Of a stretch of 64,000 nucleotides of DNA, positions 17,350-26,275 are shown piece by piece. Under the pieces are notes generated by a model. It was given only the letters and a program-made list of their open reading frames with translations, was not told the origin of the DNA and did no database searches. Position 1 is the stretch's first letter; each line of letters opens with the position of its first letter. The position numbers were made by a program, and so were the translations under genes. The DNA is from Planctomycetota bacterium (GTDB lineage Bacteria; Planctomycetota; B15-G4), in the NCBI GenBank assembly GCA_020638905.1, contig JACKHP010000008.1, forward strand, positions 1-64,000. The letters are read 5' to 3'.

Positions 17350-20300
17350 GTGACCGACGAAGACGAGATCCCGACGCTGGGTGCCTACGTGCCCGTCCCA
17401 CCCGGAGGCGGCGGTGGCGCGGGTGGCCGCGGCCCGTGGGGCGGCGGCGATCGGCGGCCCGACGGCGGGCGCGACGACGACGACGATCCGCAGGACAACG
17501 ACGAGCCGGCCGACGAGCCGCAGCACACGCAGGCGTCCGACGCACGGCCCGACGACGACGCGGGTGCGCTCGACGTCGAGGTCCCGTCCGAGTCGCTCGA
17601 GGCTCCCGCCGCCCCGCCCGCTGCGGCGGGCTCGCGCAGTGCGTCCCGCACGGGAGAGACGTCGTCGTCGGGCGCGCGTGCGTCCGGCGCCTCGGGGGGC
17701 GTGCCGTCGGCCGCCGGGGCGACGACCCCGGGAGCGAGCGAGTCGTATCCGCCCACGGTCGAGCTGCCGATCGAGCCGGGCATGACCTTCGTCTCGACCA
17801 CGGGCGATCCCGACACGTACCAGCCGCCGCCGACGCCGCGCGGCGAGGACGACGACGAGCCCACGCGCATCAGCGAGCGCTTCGAGGTCATCAAGCTGCT
17901 CGGCAAGGGCGGTATGGGACGCGTCTATCGCGTGCGCGACCGGCACATCCAGGGCCGCGAGCTGGCGCTCAAGATCCTGCACCGCAAGTTCAGCGAGTCG
18001 CCGTACTTCAAGGAGCTGTTCTTCCGCGAGATCAAGACCGCGCAGGAGTTCGTGAGCGAGCACGTCAACCAGGTGCGCGACACGGGCATCACCGACGACG
18101 GCCAGTTGTTCCTCACGATGGACCTCGTCGACGGCGAGACGCTGCGCTCGCTGCTGCGGCGCGAGCAGAGCCTGGGCGTGCGGCACGCCCTCGAGATCGT
18201 GCGCCAGACGCTCATCGGACTGCAGAGCGGGCACGAGCAGGGCTTCATCCACCGGGACGTCAAGCCCGAGAACATCATGCTCGCGGCGAAGGTCGCGAAG
18301 ACCGACGCCAACCCGTTCGGCGTGTCGGTACGCCTGCTCGACTTCGGCCTCGCGGGACTGGCCGCCGAGCTCGAGGAGGGCGGCACGCACGGCACGCCGA
18401 TGTACATGTCCCCCGAGCAGGCGCAGGGCAAGCGGCTCGACGGCCGCAGCGACCTGTTCGCGGTGGGCACGGTGCTCTACGAGATGCTGGTGGGCAGCCG
18501 TCCGTTCCACGGCAAGACCGTCGCGAACGTGCTCACTTCGGTGATCGAGACCGACGTCCACCCGCTCATCGACCAGATCGAGCACGTCGACAAGCGCGTG
18601 CGCAAGCTGCTGCGCAAGGCGCTCGCGAAGAAGCGTGAAGACCGCTTCCAGAGCGCGGCCGAGTTCATCACGGCGATCGAGAAGGCGCCGGCGTTCCGTC
18701 CGCCGACGGAGATGCCGCTGTGGGGCACGGCGGCGATCCTCGTGCTGGCCGCGGGCACCGTGACCGGCGGCGGACTGTGGTGGGCGCGCGACGGCGAGAT
18801 CAAGTCGGCGCAGGCACGCAACGACGCGCTGCAGGGCGAGGTGTCGGCGCGCGACAGCCGCATCCAGGAGCTGCAGGGCCAGCTCGCCGCGGCGCAGTCG
18901 AAGGCCACCGAGAAGGGCGACGAGGTCGTCTCCAGCAAGGTCGACGACGAGGCGATCACCCGCATGCAGGCCGACTGGCAGGCCAAGCTCGACCTGCTGA
19001 ACACCCAGCTCAAGCAGGCCACCGAGCAGCAGGATCGCGACAACAAGGCGGCCGCGGAGAAGATCGCCGAGCTCAAGGCGAAGGCCGAGAAGCAGGAGAA
19101 GGACCTCGCGAAGCTGCAGCAGCTCGAGCGCCAGACGCAGCCCGTGCCGAAGGCCGCGCGCGGGCTCGACGACATCCTCAAGCTGGCCGAGAAGGGCTAC
19201 CTCGAGCGGGTCGAGGGCTACGTCACGAGCCTCGTCCTGGCCGACGCGTTCAAGGCCGATCCGTTGCGGGGCGTCGAGTACCTGCAGGCGTTCGGTCGAC
19301 TCTGCACGGCGGTGGCCGCCTTCGACACCGCGGACGACGACGTGCTGCGCCAGCGCTTCCTCGATGAGGGGCGCGCGGCCATGACCGACCTGCTCGCCGC
19401 GCGTCCGCAGTTCGAGATCGTCGCGCGTGACTACCTCGTCGAGCCCACCGACGACGAGCCGTCCCCCGACCGGCTGGCGCGTTTCGACGCGCTCGTCGAC
19501 GGTCTGCAGGCGCGCCTGACCGAGATGGGGACGACCGCCGCTGCCGGCACCGAGTCGGCCTGGGACAAGTACCTCGCGGCCGGCGCCGAGCAGGACCCGG
19601 GCCCCGTGTTCGACCTCGCGGCCCAGACCGGCGAGTGGGGCAACCTGCGCACGATCCTCGAGGCCTACGCCAGGCACCTCGAGGACACGGCGGTGCACTC
19701 GGGCGTGCTCGACGTCGACGTGTTGCGCGCCGATCCGTGGCTGTCGACGTGGGCCGGACGCATCGAGAAGACGCAGCAGGCCCGCGAGTGGCCGCGCGCC
19801 AAGGACGTGCGCCTGTTCGAGTTCGCGCGGGCGTGGCACGAGGGCGGCGAGCCGCGCCGGCTCACCACCGCCGAGCTGAACCTGCCGTCGGCGCCGCTCA
19901 CGTCGCCGCGTGCCGACTGGCGCTGGGAGACGCACCTCGCGGCCCAGCTCACGTCCGATCGCGCGGCCTGGCCGCTCGGCCCGACGAAGGAGGCCGTGTA
20001 CCTCAAGACGTCGCCCACCGGGAACCAGTGGATCAAGGACTCCGGCAAGGACAAGTCGGGCAGCACCTGGACCGTCGCGAGCTCGATCTACAAGGAGCGC
20101 GGCGACAAGATCGACCAGATCGGCACGACCCAGTTCGACTACACGCTGCACGACGGTCACACGTTCGGCTGGGACGGCGGTTCGATCGACGTCCGCAGCG
20201 ACCCGGCGAAGGTGGCGCGCTTCGAGTCGTCGTACTCGGGCGAGGTGCCGAGCAAGCTGGGCGTGACGTCCGACGAGGTCGCGGCGTTCCGTGCGCGCCT

Positions 20301-20457
20301 CGCCGCGGCCGACGCGTCCGAGCGCGCGTGCCTCGTGTACGTCGACGGCAAGACCACCCGCTGGATCTCGCCGGTGCTCGGCCTCGTGCGCGAGGAGCAG
20401 GTGATCAACGGCGACAAGCTCGTGCTCGAGCTGGTCTACACCAACGTCGTCAAGTGA
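17350..20457 (+). CDS. transmembrane Ser/Thr protein kinase with large extracytoplasmic domain
   Basis: A 1035-residue membrane kinase. Residues 1-170 are low-complexity (Gly/Asp/Pro rich). The kinase domain spans about 176-440, with GKGGMGRVY glycine loop, catalytic Lys in LALKIL near 207, HRDVKPEN near 301, DFG near 331 and MSPEQA. One transmembrane helix lies at about 457-479. A coiled coil follows to about 600 (regular E/K/Q heptads), then about 430 residues of unrecognised sensor region. The GTG start has GGAGA eight bases upstream. Two lipoprotein genes follow at once on the same strand, so a signalling unit reading the envelope is likely (inference). Confidence 0.93.
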   Translation: MTDEDEIPTLGAYVPVPPGGGGGAGGRGPWGGGDRRPDGGRDDDDDPQDNDEPADEPQHTQASDARPDDDAGALDVEVPSESLEAPAAPPAAAGSRSASRTGETSSSGARASGASGGVPSAAGATTPGASESYPPTVELPIEPGMTFVSTTGDPDTYQPPPTPRGEDDDEPTRISERFEVIKLLGKGGMGRVYRVRDRHIQGRELALKILHRKFSESPYFKELFFREIKTAQEFVSEHVNQVRDTGITDDGQLFLTMDLVDGETLRSLLRREQSLGVRHALEIVRQTLIGLQSGHEQGFIHRDVKPENIMLAAKVAKTDANPFGVSVRLLDFGLAGLAAELEEGGTHGTPMYMSPEQAQGKRLDGRSDLFAVGTVLYEMLVGSRPFHGKTVANVLTSVIETDVHPLIDQIEHVDKRVRKLLRKALAKKREDRFQSAAEFITAIEKAPAFRPPTEMPLWGTAAILVLAAGTVTGGGLWWARDGEIKSAQARNDALQGEVSARDSRIQELQGQLAAAQSKATEKGDEVVSSKVDDEAITRMQADWQAKLDLLNTQLKQATEQQDRDNKAAAEKIAELKAKAEKQEKDLAKLQQLERQTQPVPKAARGLDDILKLAEKGYLERVEGYVTSLVLADAFKADPLRGVEYLQAFGRLCTAVAAFDTADDDVLRQRFLDEGRAAMTDLLAARPQFEIVARDYLVEPTDDEPSPDRLARFDALVDGLQARLTEMGTTAAAGTESAWDKYLAAGAEQDPGPVFDLAAQTGEWGNLRTILEAYARHLEDTAVHSGVLDVDVLRADPWLSTWAGRIEKTQQAREWPRAKDVRLFEFARAWHEGGEPRRLTTAELNLPSAPLTSPRADWRWETHLAAQLTSDRAAWPLGPTKEAVYLKTSPTGNQWIKDSGKDKSGSTWTVASSIYKERGDKIDQIGTTQFDYTLHDGHTFGWDGGSIDVRSDPAKVARFESSYSGEVPSKLGVTSDEVAAFRARLAAADASERACLVYVDGKTTRWISPVLGLVREEQVINGDKLVLELVYTNVVK

Positions 20458-20492
20458 TGCGTGGGCCGGTCCCGGCCCTGGAGGATCCCACC

Positions 20493-21104
20493 ATGTTCGT
20501 CCGTCGTGTCGTCCTGCTCGCGGCGCTGGCCTCGTGCCCGCTGGCCGCCTGCGCGGGACACCCGCTCTCGCGCGTCGACGCCTTCCCGCAGCTGAAGCAC
20601 TTCAGCAACCGCAAGGAGGTCTGGGCCGAGGCGCGCTTCTACACCGACCACGCGCGCACCTTCGGCGTCGACCTCGTGGCCGACTACGGCATCGTCCCCG
20701 TGGCGCTGAAGATCGGCACGGTGGGAGAGATCGGCGGCGACCCCCCGCGCGTGTACATGCCCGAGATGCAGCTGCGCATGTTCCTGCCCGACGGGACGGC
20801 GCTGGCGTACGTGCCGGCCGACCAGGTGCCCGTCCCGCAGTCGATCGGCGACCGCATCCTGAAGGAGAAGCTCGAGCTGAGCCTGCTGCACCCGTGGAGC
20901 TCCGACGACGCGCGCTGGGGCTACGTGTTCTTCGCGCTCCCCGACCGCGAGCACTTCGTGTCGACCGGTCCGACGACGGTCGTGCACGAGACCGAGCCGC
21001 TGTGGCGCGAGATGTCGCTGGCCGACGGCCTCGTGTCGTTCGTGTACACCTCCAACCAGGGCGACGAACCCGTCAACCTCGGTCTCCAGACGGACAGCCA
21101 TTGA
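20493..21104 (+). CDS. putative lipoprotein of unknown function
   Basis: A 203-residue protein with a lipoprotein signal peptide: basic MFVRR start, hydrophobic core, lipobox LAAC near residues 17-20. The mature part is beta-rich and of unknown family, with a long middle segment ending LPDREHFVSTG. A good Shine-Dalgarno (GGAGG) lies eight bases before the ATG. It begins 35 bases after the kinase stop codon and is followed by another lipoprotein gene after 11 bases. The three are probably one transcription unit, making this a candidate partner or target of the kinase's sensor domain. Confidence 0.75.
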   Translation: MFVRRVVLLAALASCPLAACAGHPLSRVDAFPQLKHFSNRKEVWAEARFYTDHARTFGVDLVADYGIVPVALKIGTVGEIGGDPPRVYMPEMQLRMFLPDGTALAYVPADQVPVPQSIGDRILKEKLELSLLHPWSSDDARWGYVFFALPDREHFVSTGPTTVVHETEPLWREMSLADGLVSFVYTSNQGDEPVNLGLQTDSH

Positions 21105-21115
21105 AGGTCGCTCCC

Positions 21116-22024
21116 ATGAACAAGACCCTGATCCGCATCGCCTGCCTGGTGTTCATCGTGCTGCCGCTCGCCGCGGCGTGCAGCAGCGTCGACCCGTACC
21201 GGCGTCCCTTCGAACAGCTCGAGGTGGGCGCCGCCCAGCTCGACACGGACGACTTCCCGGGCTCGGTCGCGACCCTCGAGGAGCTGCTGGCCGAGACCGA
21301 GGCGCGCGCGCCCGAGTTCGCGCTGCAGCGCTTCTACGCCGAGTACCTGCTCACGCGCGCGCACGTCCGGGCCAGCCTCGTGCAGCCCTTCCTGACCGAG
21401 GTCGTGCCGAACCCGAGCATCTCGTCGTCGGCCTCGGGCGGGAAGGTGCGTCCGTCGCGCAACGCGCACCTCATGGCGGCGCTCATGCACCGCAGCTTCG
21501 CGCTCGAGCAGCGCGAAGGCGCCGAGGCCTCGCCCACCGACTCGATCGGCGGGCCGATGCTGCCGCCGGCGCTCGAGGGCTTCGCCATCCAGAACGTCTC
21601 GAACTACCTCTTCATCGCGGCTCTCGCAGCCTACGGCAACCTGGGCTTCGAGGACGACGTGCGTCGCGTCGTGAAGGACGAGCCGAACCTCTCGAGCGTG
21701 GCGCAGACGCGCTCCTTCCTCGCCACGGCGCAGGTGGGCGAGGAGTGGTACGACGACGTCTTCGTGTTCCTGTTCCGGGCGCTGCGTCCGGTCGACCGCA
21801 TCGAGGCCTTCCGCTTCGCGATCGCGGCGCTGGCGCAGTCGACCCGCGGCGACGGCACCTTCTCGCTCGACCCGCTCGTGCTGGACGAGATCGGCGAGTA
21901 CATGACGAGCGGCTTCACCTGCACCGTGTGCGGCAAGCCCGTGGTCAAGGACGAGTGGATCTGTCCCTGGGACAACTCCGACTACATGGAGTCGGTGGTC
22001 GAGGCCGACAAGAACGGCGGCTGA
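21116..22024 (+). CDS. putative lipoprotein with a C-terminal zinc-ribbon-like motif
   Basis: A 302-residue protein. The signal peptide ends in lipobox LAAACS near residues 18-23. The mature part is mainly helical, with TPR-like amphipathic helices (DDFPGSVATLEELLAE and similar). The last 35 residues contain CTVC followed 13 residues later by CPWD, half of a rubredoxin/zinc-ribbon-like knuckle, which is unusual in an exported lipoprotein. Function unknown. It is third in the probable operon with the kinase and the preceding lipoprotein, and converges on the small secreted protein gene 21 bases away. Confidence 0.75.
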   Translation: MNKTLIRIACLVFIVLPLAAACSSVDPYRRPFEQLEVGAAQLDTDDFPGSVATLEELLAETEARAPEFALQRFYAEYLLTRAHVRASLVQPFLTEVVPNPSISSSASGGKVRPSRNAHLMAALMHRSFALEQREGAEASPTDSIGGPMLPPALEGFAIQNVSNYLFIAALAAYGNLGFEDDVRRVVKDEPNLSSVAQTRSFLATAQVGEEWYDDVFVFLFRALRPVDRIEAFRFAIAALAQSTRGDGTFSLDPLVLDEIGEYMTSGFTCTVCGKPVVKDEWICPWDNSDYMESVVEADKNGG

Positions 22025-22045
22025 GGGCCCCCGCTCGCGCGCTCG

Positions 22046-22618
22046 TCAGCCGATGAGCGGGAACGGCAGCTTCGTCGGGTCGACGGTCTTGCCGGAGACC
22101 TTCGCGCCGCCCACGACGGGGAATCCGTCGGCCGTCCCCGAGGGGATCAGTCCGCCGAGGCTCTTGAAGGCGGCCTTCTTGAGTGCGTCCTGCTTGTCGA
22201 GCTTGACCTTGAGCTTGGCCACGAAGTGCACGGCGATCGAGTCGCCTCCACCGCCGAACGACGGCGGGACGGGCACGTCGAGCGTGATGCCTTCGACCGG
22301 GTCGCCGACCATCGCGGTCCGGTCGACGGGCGTGGTGAACGCGCCGCTCGAGACGATCTGCCACACGTCGCCGACCTCGCCGTAGAGCACGAACGTGTAG
22401 TCGTCGCCGGAGATGTCCGCGGCCTTGCCGCCGGCGGCCTGCACGAACATGTACACGGTGAACTTGCCGGATGCCTTGCCGGTCTCGCCCTCGGGCGAGA
22501 AGCCGAGGCCCTTGGCGGACACGCTCACCTTGAACCACGCTCCGTCGAGGATCTGCGAGGACGCCGACGGCGCGAGCACGACGAGGGCCAGCAGCAGCAC
22601 GGACAGGACACGCTTCAT
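22046..22618 (-). CDS. small secreted protein, paralogue A
   Basis: A 190-residue protein with a signal peptide (MKRVLSVLLLALVVLAPSASS). The mature part is beta-rich, with conserved landmarks WFKVSVSAKGLG, KFTVYMFVQ, VWQIVSSG, ALKKAAFKSLGGLIPSG and VSGKTVDPTKLP. It has no Cys and no known catalytic motif. A second gene at 50568-51143 encodes a clear paralogue with the same landmarks in the same order. I do not recognise the family. The protein is presumably periplasmic or on the cell surface. Confidence 0.8.
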   Translation of the reverse strand: MKRVLSVLLLALVVLAPSASSQILDGAWFKVSVSAKGLGFSPEGETGKASGKFTVYMFVQAAGGKAADISGDDYTFVLYGEVGDVWQIVSSGAFTTPVDRTAMVGDPVEGITLDVPVPPSFGGGGDSIAVHFVAKLKVKLDKQDALKKAAFKSLGGLIPSGTADGFPVVGGAKVSGKTVDPTKLPFPLIG

Positions 22619-22915
22619 GACGGACTCCGGGTCGGAGGAGCGGGCGGCGTTCGGGGTCGTCCGCCGAAGATAGCAGGGCCTGCGGGTCGGACGGAACGCG
22701 TGGCGGAGGTGCGGGCGAGCCTGCGGCCGGTGCGCCGGGCCGTGCGCCGGTCGGTGCGCCGCGGGCCCGCGCCGGCCCCCCGGGCCCACGAGGCGGGTGA
22801 CGGGACGGTCACCGCCGCAGGCCGAAGTCGTGCCCGGGCGCGTCCGATGACGAGCGATCGCGAGCGCGCCGGACGGCGGTGCGACGCGGCCACGCGCCCA
22901 CCTCGGATCGCTCCC

Positions 22916-23845
22916 ATGCCCGACCCCGTGCCCTCGTCGTCCCAGGATCGGACCGCGCCGGATGCTGCCCCGGTGCCCGCCACGCGACGGCGCATCAAGG
23001 ACCTCGAGGTCATGGTGGCCGACGTGATCCCCGAGACGGCGGACACCACGACGCTCGTGCTGTTCACGGGCAACGACGCGCTCGACCACCGTCCCGGGCA
23101 CTTCCTGACCATCGACCCGCACCAGTTCGCGGCCCTCGACCGCTGGACGCGCTGGCTCGAGGACAGCAAGGGACGCTGCGAGCCGCCGCGCGCCTACTCG
23201 CTGGCCTCGGCCCCGCACGAGCACCGCCTCGCGATCACCGTCAAGGAGGAGCGCTACACGTCCGGCGTGGACGCGTACCCTCCGCTGCTCTCGCCGTTGC
23301 TCGTGCGCCGCACGCCGCGCGGCACGCGCATGGTGATCACCGGCTTCACGGGACCGTACGTGCTGCCCGACGACATCGAGCAGCGCACCGATCACCTGCT
23401 GCACGTGTGCGCCGGGTCGGGCGTGGTGCCGAACGCGTCGATCCTCAAGCACTGCTTCGAGCACCACCCGAAGCTGCGGCACACGCTCGTGCTCGGCAAC
23501 AAGACCTGGGACGACGTCATCTTCCGCGACGCGCTCGCCGCGATGCAGCGCGAGCGTCCGGCGAACCTGCGCGTGGTGCACGCGCTCTCGCGCGAGCCCG
23601 CCGGCGCGCGGCGTGGCGCCGAGGTCGTCTCCGGACGCGTCGACGTGACGCTGCTCGCGAGCCTGCTCGACGATCCCACGGCGGTCGAGGTCTTCACCTG
23701 CGGCCCGGCCGTCTCGCGCTTCGAGAAGCAGCGCGCGAAGCTCGAAGGCGTCACGCCGGCGCCGCGCTTCCAGGAGACGGTACTCGACGCCCTCGAGGTG
23801 CTCGGCGTCCCGAAGCAGCGCGTCCACAAGGAGAGCTTCGGCTAG
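22916..23845 (+). CDS. ferredoxin-NADP reductase-like flavoprotein (FAD/NAD(P) domains only)
   Basis: A 309-residue oxidoreductase of the FNR superfamily. The FAD-binding motif PRAYSLASAP (RxYS) lies near residue 92 and the NAD(P)-binding AGSGVVPN near residue 168, in place of the usual GTGxxP. CGP lies near residue 262. Such modules pass electrons from NAD(P)H to ferredoxin-like or di-iron partners. There is no fused 2Fe-2S domain and no oxygenase gene next door, so the partner is unknown. The first 30 residues are low-complexity. The gene converges on a small membrane protein gene 15 bases downstream. Confidence 0.87.
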   Translation: MPDPVPSSSQDRTAPDAAPVPATRRRIKDLEVMVADVIPETADTTTLVLFTGNDALDHRPGHFLTIDPHQFAALDRWTRWLEDSKGRCEPPRAYSLASAPHEHRLAITVKEERYTSGVDAYPPLLSPLLVRRTPRGTRMVITGFTGPYVLPDDIEQRTDHLLHVCAGSGVVPNASILKHCFEHHPKLRHTLVLGNKTWDDVIFRDALAAMQRERPANLRVVHALSREPAGARRGAEVVSGRVDVTLLASLLDDPTAVEVFTCGPAVSRFEKQRAKLEGVTPAPRFQETVLDALEVLGVPKQRVHKESFG

Positions 23846-23860
23846 CCGCGAGCGCGCGCG

Positions 23861-24412
23861 TCAGGCGGATGCGTGCCGTCGCCGCGCGAAGCCAGGGTCG
23901 CACAGTCCGCTCACGCGTCCGAAGGCGAGCACGGCGGCCGGTGTCGAGAGCAGCGCCGGCCATCCGAGTTGAGGCTCCTGGACGACGATCGGCGCGCACA
24001 CCAGGCAGAGGGTGAGAGCGATGCCGAGGCCGACGGCAAGGAACGTGCGCGGCGCGGAGCCACGGACATTCCGGAGCCAGGCCAGCAACGGCCAGAGCGC
24101 GACGAGTTCCACGATCGCGCCCCCCAGGTACGCGACCTTCCACCCGGAGACAATGAACGCGAAGTGAGCGGGATCGGCCCAGACGAGGAGACCGTGCAGC
24201 GAGAGCGCCGCCATGTAGACGGTCGCGTGGACCGCCGGCGCGACGACGGACGCGACGAGCACGCGCCGGACGACGATGCGCAGCGGCGCCGCCGAACGCA
24301 CCACGGGTCGCGGGCCGTCCGGTGGGGCCGCGTCGGCGTCGTCATGCGCCCTGGTTCCGGCAGGCTCGTCCAAGCGGTCGGCTCCGCGTCGAGGATGTCT
24401 CCAGCGTCCCAT
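23861..24412 (-). CDS. small multi-span membrane protein, hypothetical
   Basis: A 183-residue frame with a polar, charged first 45 residues and then about four hydrophobic segments (around VLVASVVAPAVHATVYMAAL, VAYLGGAIVELVALWPLLAW, FLAVGLGIALTLCLVC and LLSTPAAVLAF). No family recognised. It lies 43 bases after the stop of the truncated ketosynthase-like gene on the same strand and could be the last gene of that transcription unit. The start is uncertain and may be further in. Confidence 0.5.
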   Translation of the reverse strand: MGRWRHPRRGADRLDEPAGTRAHDDADAAPPDGPRPVVRSAAPLRIVVRRVLVASVVAPAVHATVYMAALSLHGLLVWADPAHFAFIVSGWKVAYLGGAIVELVALWPLLAWLRNVRGSAPRTFLAVGLGIALTLCLVCAPIVVQEPQLGWPALLSTPAAVLAFGRVSGLCDPGFARRRHASA

Positions 24413-24455
24413 GCGCCGAACGGGTTGTCGACCGGCAACGGCGACCCCGCCGTGC

Positions 24456-25148
24456 TCAGCGTCCCGCGAACAGCCGCGCCGCGAGCGCGTCGAGCACGTC
24501 CGGCGCGTCGAGGACGTCGCACGCGTCGCCCGGCCAGGCGACGACCGCCGGCATGCGGACGTCGGGACGCGCGAGCAACACCACCACGCAGGCCAGCGCG
24601 GCGTCGAGGTCGCCGCGCGGCTCGGGCAGGCTCTCGACCCGTCCCGCGAGCACGAAGTCGGCCTCGCCGTCGCGCAACAGCGCGAGCGCCTCGGCGAGCG
24701 ACGCGCCGCGCTCGGCGGCGTCGATCGAGAGGCACAGCGACGGACCGCGCAGCTCGTGCTGCAGCGCGACCTCTCCCAGGCTCGTGTTCGCGAGGGTGAA
24801 CGGGAACAGCGCGCCCTCGACGAGGTCGCCGTCGAGCGTGGCGGCGAAGCGCAGGTCGGTCTCGAGGCTGCCGCGCTCGGTCTCGACCACGAGCGCCGTG
24901 CGGTCGCGCTGCTCGGGGGACAGCACGCGCTCGAGTCCCGTCGCCGCGGTGGCGAGCAGCAGCGCGCGCGTGCCGCCGTCGAGACGTCGGAACGTCGGGT
25001 GCGCGACGCCGAAGAGCGCGCGGTACGTGCGTCCGCTGCCGAGGGGGTCGACGCCCAGGGCGTCCCACGCGGCGCACACGCCGGAGCTGCCGCGCACGCC
25101 GCTCGCGTCGACCACGCCCAGTCCGACGATCGTCGCGGGTGCGCTCAC
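24456..25148 (-). CDS. half-length ketosynthase-like protein without the active cysteine
   Basis: A 230-residue protein that aligns by eye to the N-terminal half of a beta-ketoacyl synthase. The segment around residues 136-170 (GPSL...DGEADFVLAGR) matches the nucleophile-elbow region, but the catalytic Cys position holds Ala (about residue 144). The C-terminal half with the two His residues is absent. It starts with GTG at 25148, overlapping the stop of the complete ketosynthase upstream by four bases, so it is probably made in step with it and may act as a chain-length-factor-like or structural partner. An alternative is a decaying ketosynthase, but the frame is clean and coding-like. Confidence 0.72.
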   Translation of the reverse strand: MSAPATIVGLGVVDASGVRGSSGVCAAWDALGVDPLGSGRTYRALFGVAHPTFRRLDGGTRALLLATAATGLERVLSPEQRDRTALVVETERGSLETDLRFAATLDGDLVEGALFPFTLANTSLGEVALQHELRGPSLCLSIDAAERGASLAEALALLRDGEADFVLAGRVESLPEPRGDLDAALACVVVLLARPDVRMPAVVAWPGDACDVLDAPDVLDALAARLFAGR

Positions 25149-26275
25149 GTCTCGAACACCGCCGCCGCCTGGACGCCGCCGAAGCCCGCCGTGACCTTCA
25201 GCGCGCGCGTGGCGCCCGCGATCGCGCGGGCCTCGGGACGCACGTCGAGCCCTTCGGCGACGCCGCGCTCGTGCAGTCCCGCGTTGCCGTGCAGGACGCC
25301 GCGGTGCAGCGCCTCGAGCACGAGCAGCGTCTCGACGAGACCCGCGGCGCCGAGCGTGTGGCCCGTGTGGCCCTTGCTGCCGGCGGCGGGCGGCGTCGCG
25401 CCGCCGAACAGGCGCGCGAGTCCCACGGCCTCGGCGTCGTCGCTCATGACCGTGCCCGTCCCGTGCAGGTGCAGCAGGTGGACGTCGGCGTGCGTCGGCG
25501 CCTCGTGCGGCAGTCCGGCGCGACGCAGCGCGGCGCGCGTGGCGAGCAGCAGTCCGCCGCCCTCGGGGTCGGGACGGATGGCGTGGTACGCGTCGTTCGC
25601 CGAGCCCCATCCCGTGAGCGTCACGCCCACCGAGCGCGCGGCGTCGCGCGTGAGCAGCACGGCGGCCGCGCCCTCGCCGAGGCTGATGCCGCGCCGCGTC
25701 ACGTCGAACGGACGACACGCCTCGGGGTCGAGCGCGTGCAGCGCGCCGAAGCCCTGCATGATGAAGCGGCAGAGCTGGTCGACGCCGACGACGAGGGCGG
25801 CGTCGAGATCGCCGCACACGACGCGCCGTGCCGCGAGCGAGAGCGCGACGAGGCCCGAGGCGCACGCGGCGGAGACCGAGAGGCAGCAACCGCCGAGCCC
25901 GAGCGCGTCGTGCACGCGGCGCGCGAGGCGCGCGGGCTGGCCGAGTCCGTCGCCGTCGCCGACGACGCCCGAGAGGTCGCCCTTCGTCGACGCCAGCACC
26001 AGGCCGAGGCGCGCGCGATCCGGTTCGCCGGCCTCGGCGAGCGCCTGGCGTGCGGCGTCGAGCGCGAAGGCCAGCGGCAGCGAATCGCCCGCGTGTGCGT
26101 CGCACCACGCGCGCGGCACCTCGGCCGCGACGGACGTGGGCGCCTCGAAGTCGAGGGTGCGCTCCCGCGGACGCACCGCGCGCCGTCCCGACCAGACGCC
26201 GTCGACGAGCGCGGTCACGCCGCCGCCGTAGCCGGTCACGGCGCCCCGTCCGGCGATGTGCACGCGCGTCGTCAC
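25145..26275 (-). CDS. beta-ketoacyl-ACP synthase (complete, aryl polyene type)
   Basis: A 376-residue ketosynthase with the full triad: Cys138 in SAACASG, His271 in LHGTGT and His306 in KGHTGHTLGAAG (with Lys301). It condenses malonyl-ACP onto a growing chain. In aryl polyene systems more than one FabF-like enzyme is present, one pairing with a chain-length factor. The GTG start at 26275 overlaps the upstream lipoprotein stop by four bases (GTGA), and its stop overlaps the half-length ketosynthase-like gene. It is somewhat shorter than FabF (about 410). Confidence 0.92.
   Translation of the reverse strand: MTTRVHIAGRGAVTGYGGGVTALVDGVWSGRRAVRPRERTLDFEAPTSVAAEVPRAWCDAHAGDSLPLAFALDAARQALAEAGEPDRARLGLVLASTKGDLSGVVGDGDGLGQPARLARRVHDALGLGGCCLSVSAACASGLVALSLAARRVVCGDLDAALVVGVDQLCRFIMQGFGALHALDPEACRPFDVTRRGISLGEGAAAVLLTRDAARSVGVTLTGWGSANDAYHAIRPDPEGGGLLLATRAALRRAGLPHEAPTHADVHLLHLHGTGTVMSDDAEAVGLARLFGGATPPAAGSKGHTGHTLGAAGLVETLLVLEALHRGVLHGNAGLHERGVAEGLDVRPEARAIAGATRALKVTAGFGGVQAAAVFET

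Noticed and set aside
15505..20160. A 1551-residue minus-strand frame opposite the kinase and over the epimerase
   Set aside because: Biased composition and no domain pattern, while the overlapping genes have clear motifs.
23861..24412. Possible pseudogene fragment at the end of the ketosynthase block
   Set aside because: The frame has regular hydrophobic segments and no internal stop, so I kept it as a low-confidence gene rather than calling it broken.
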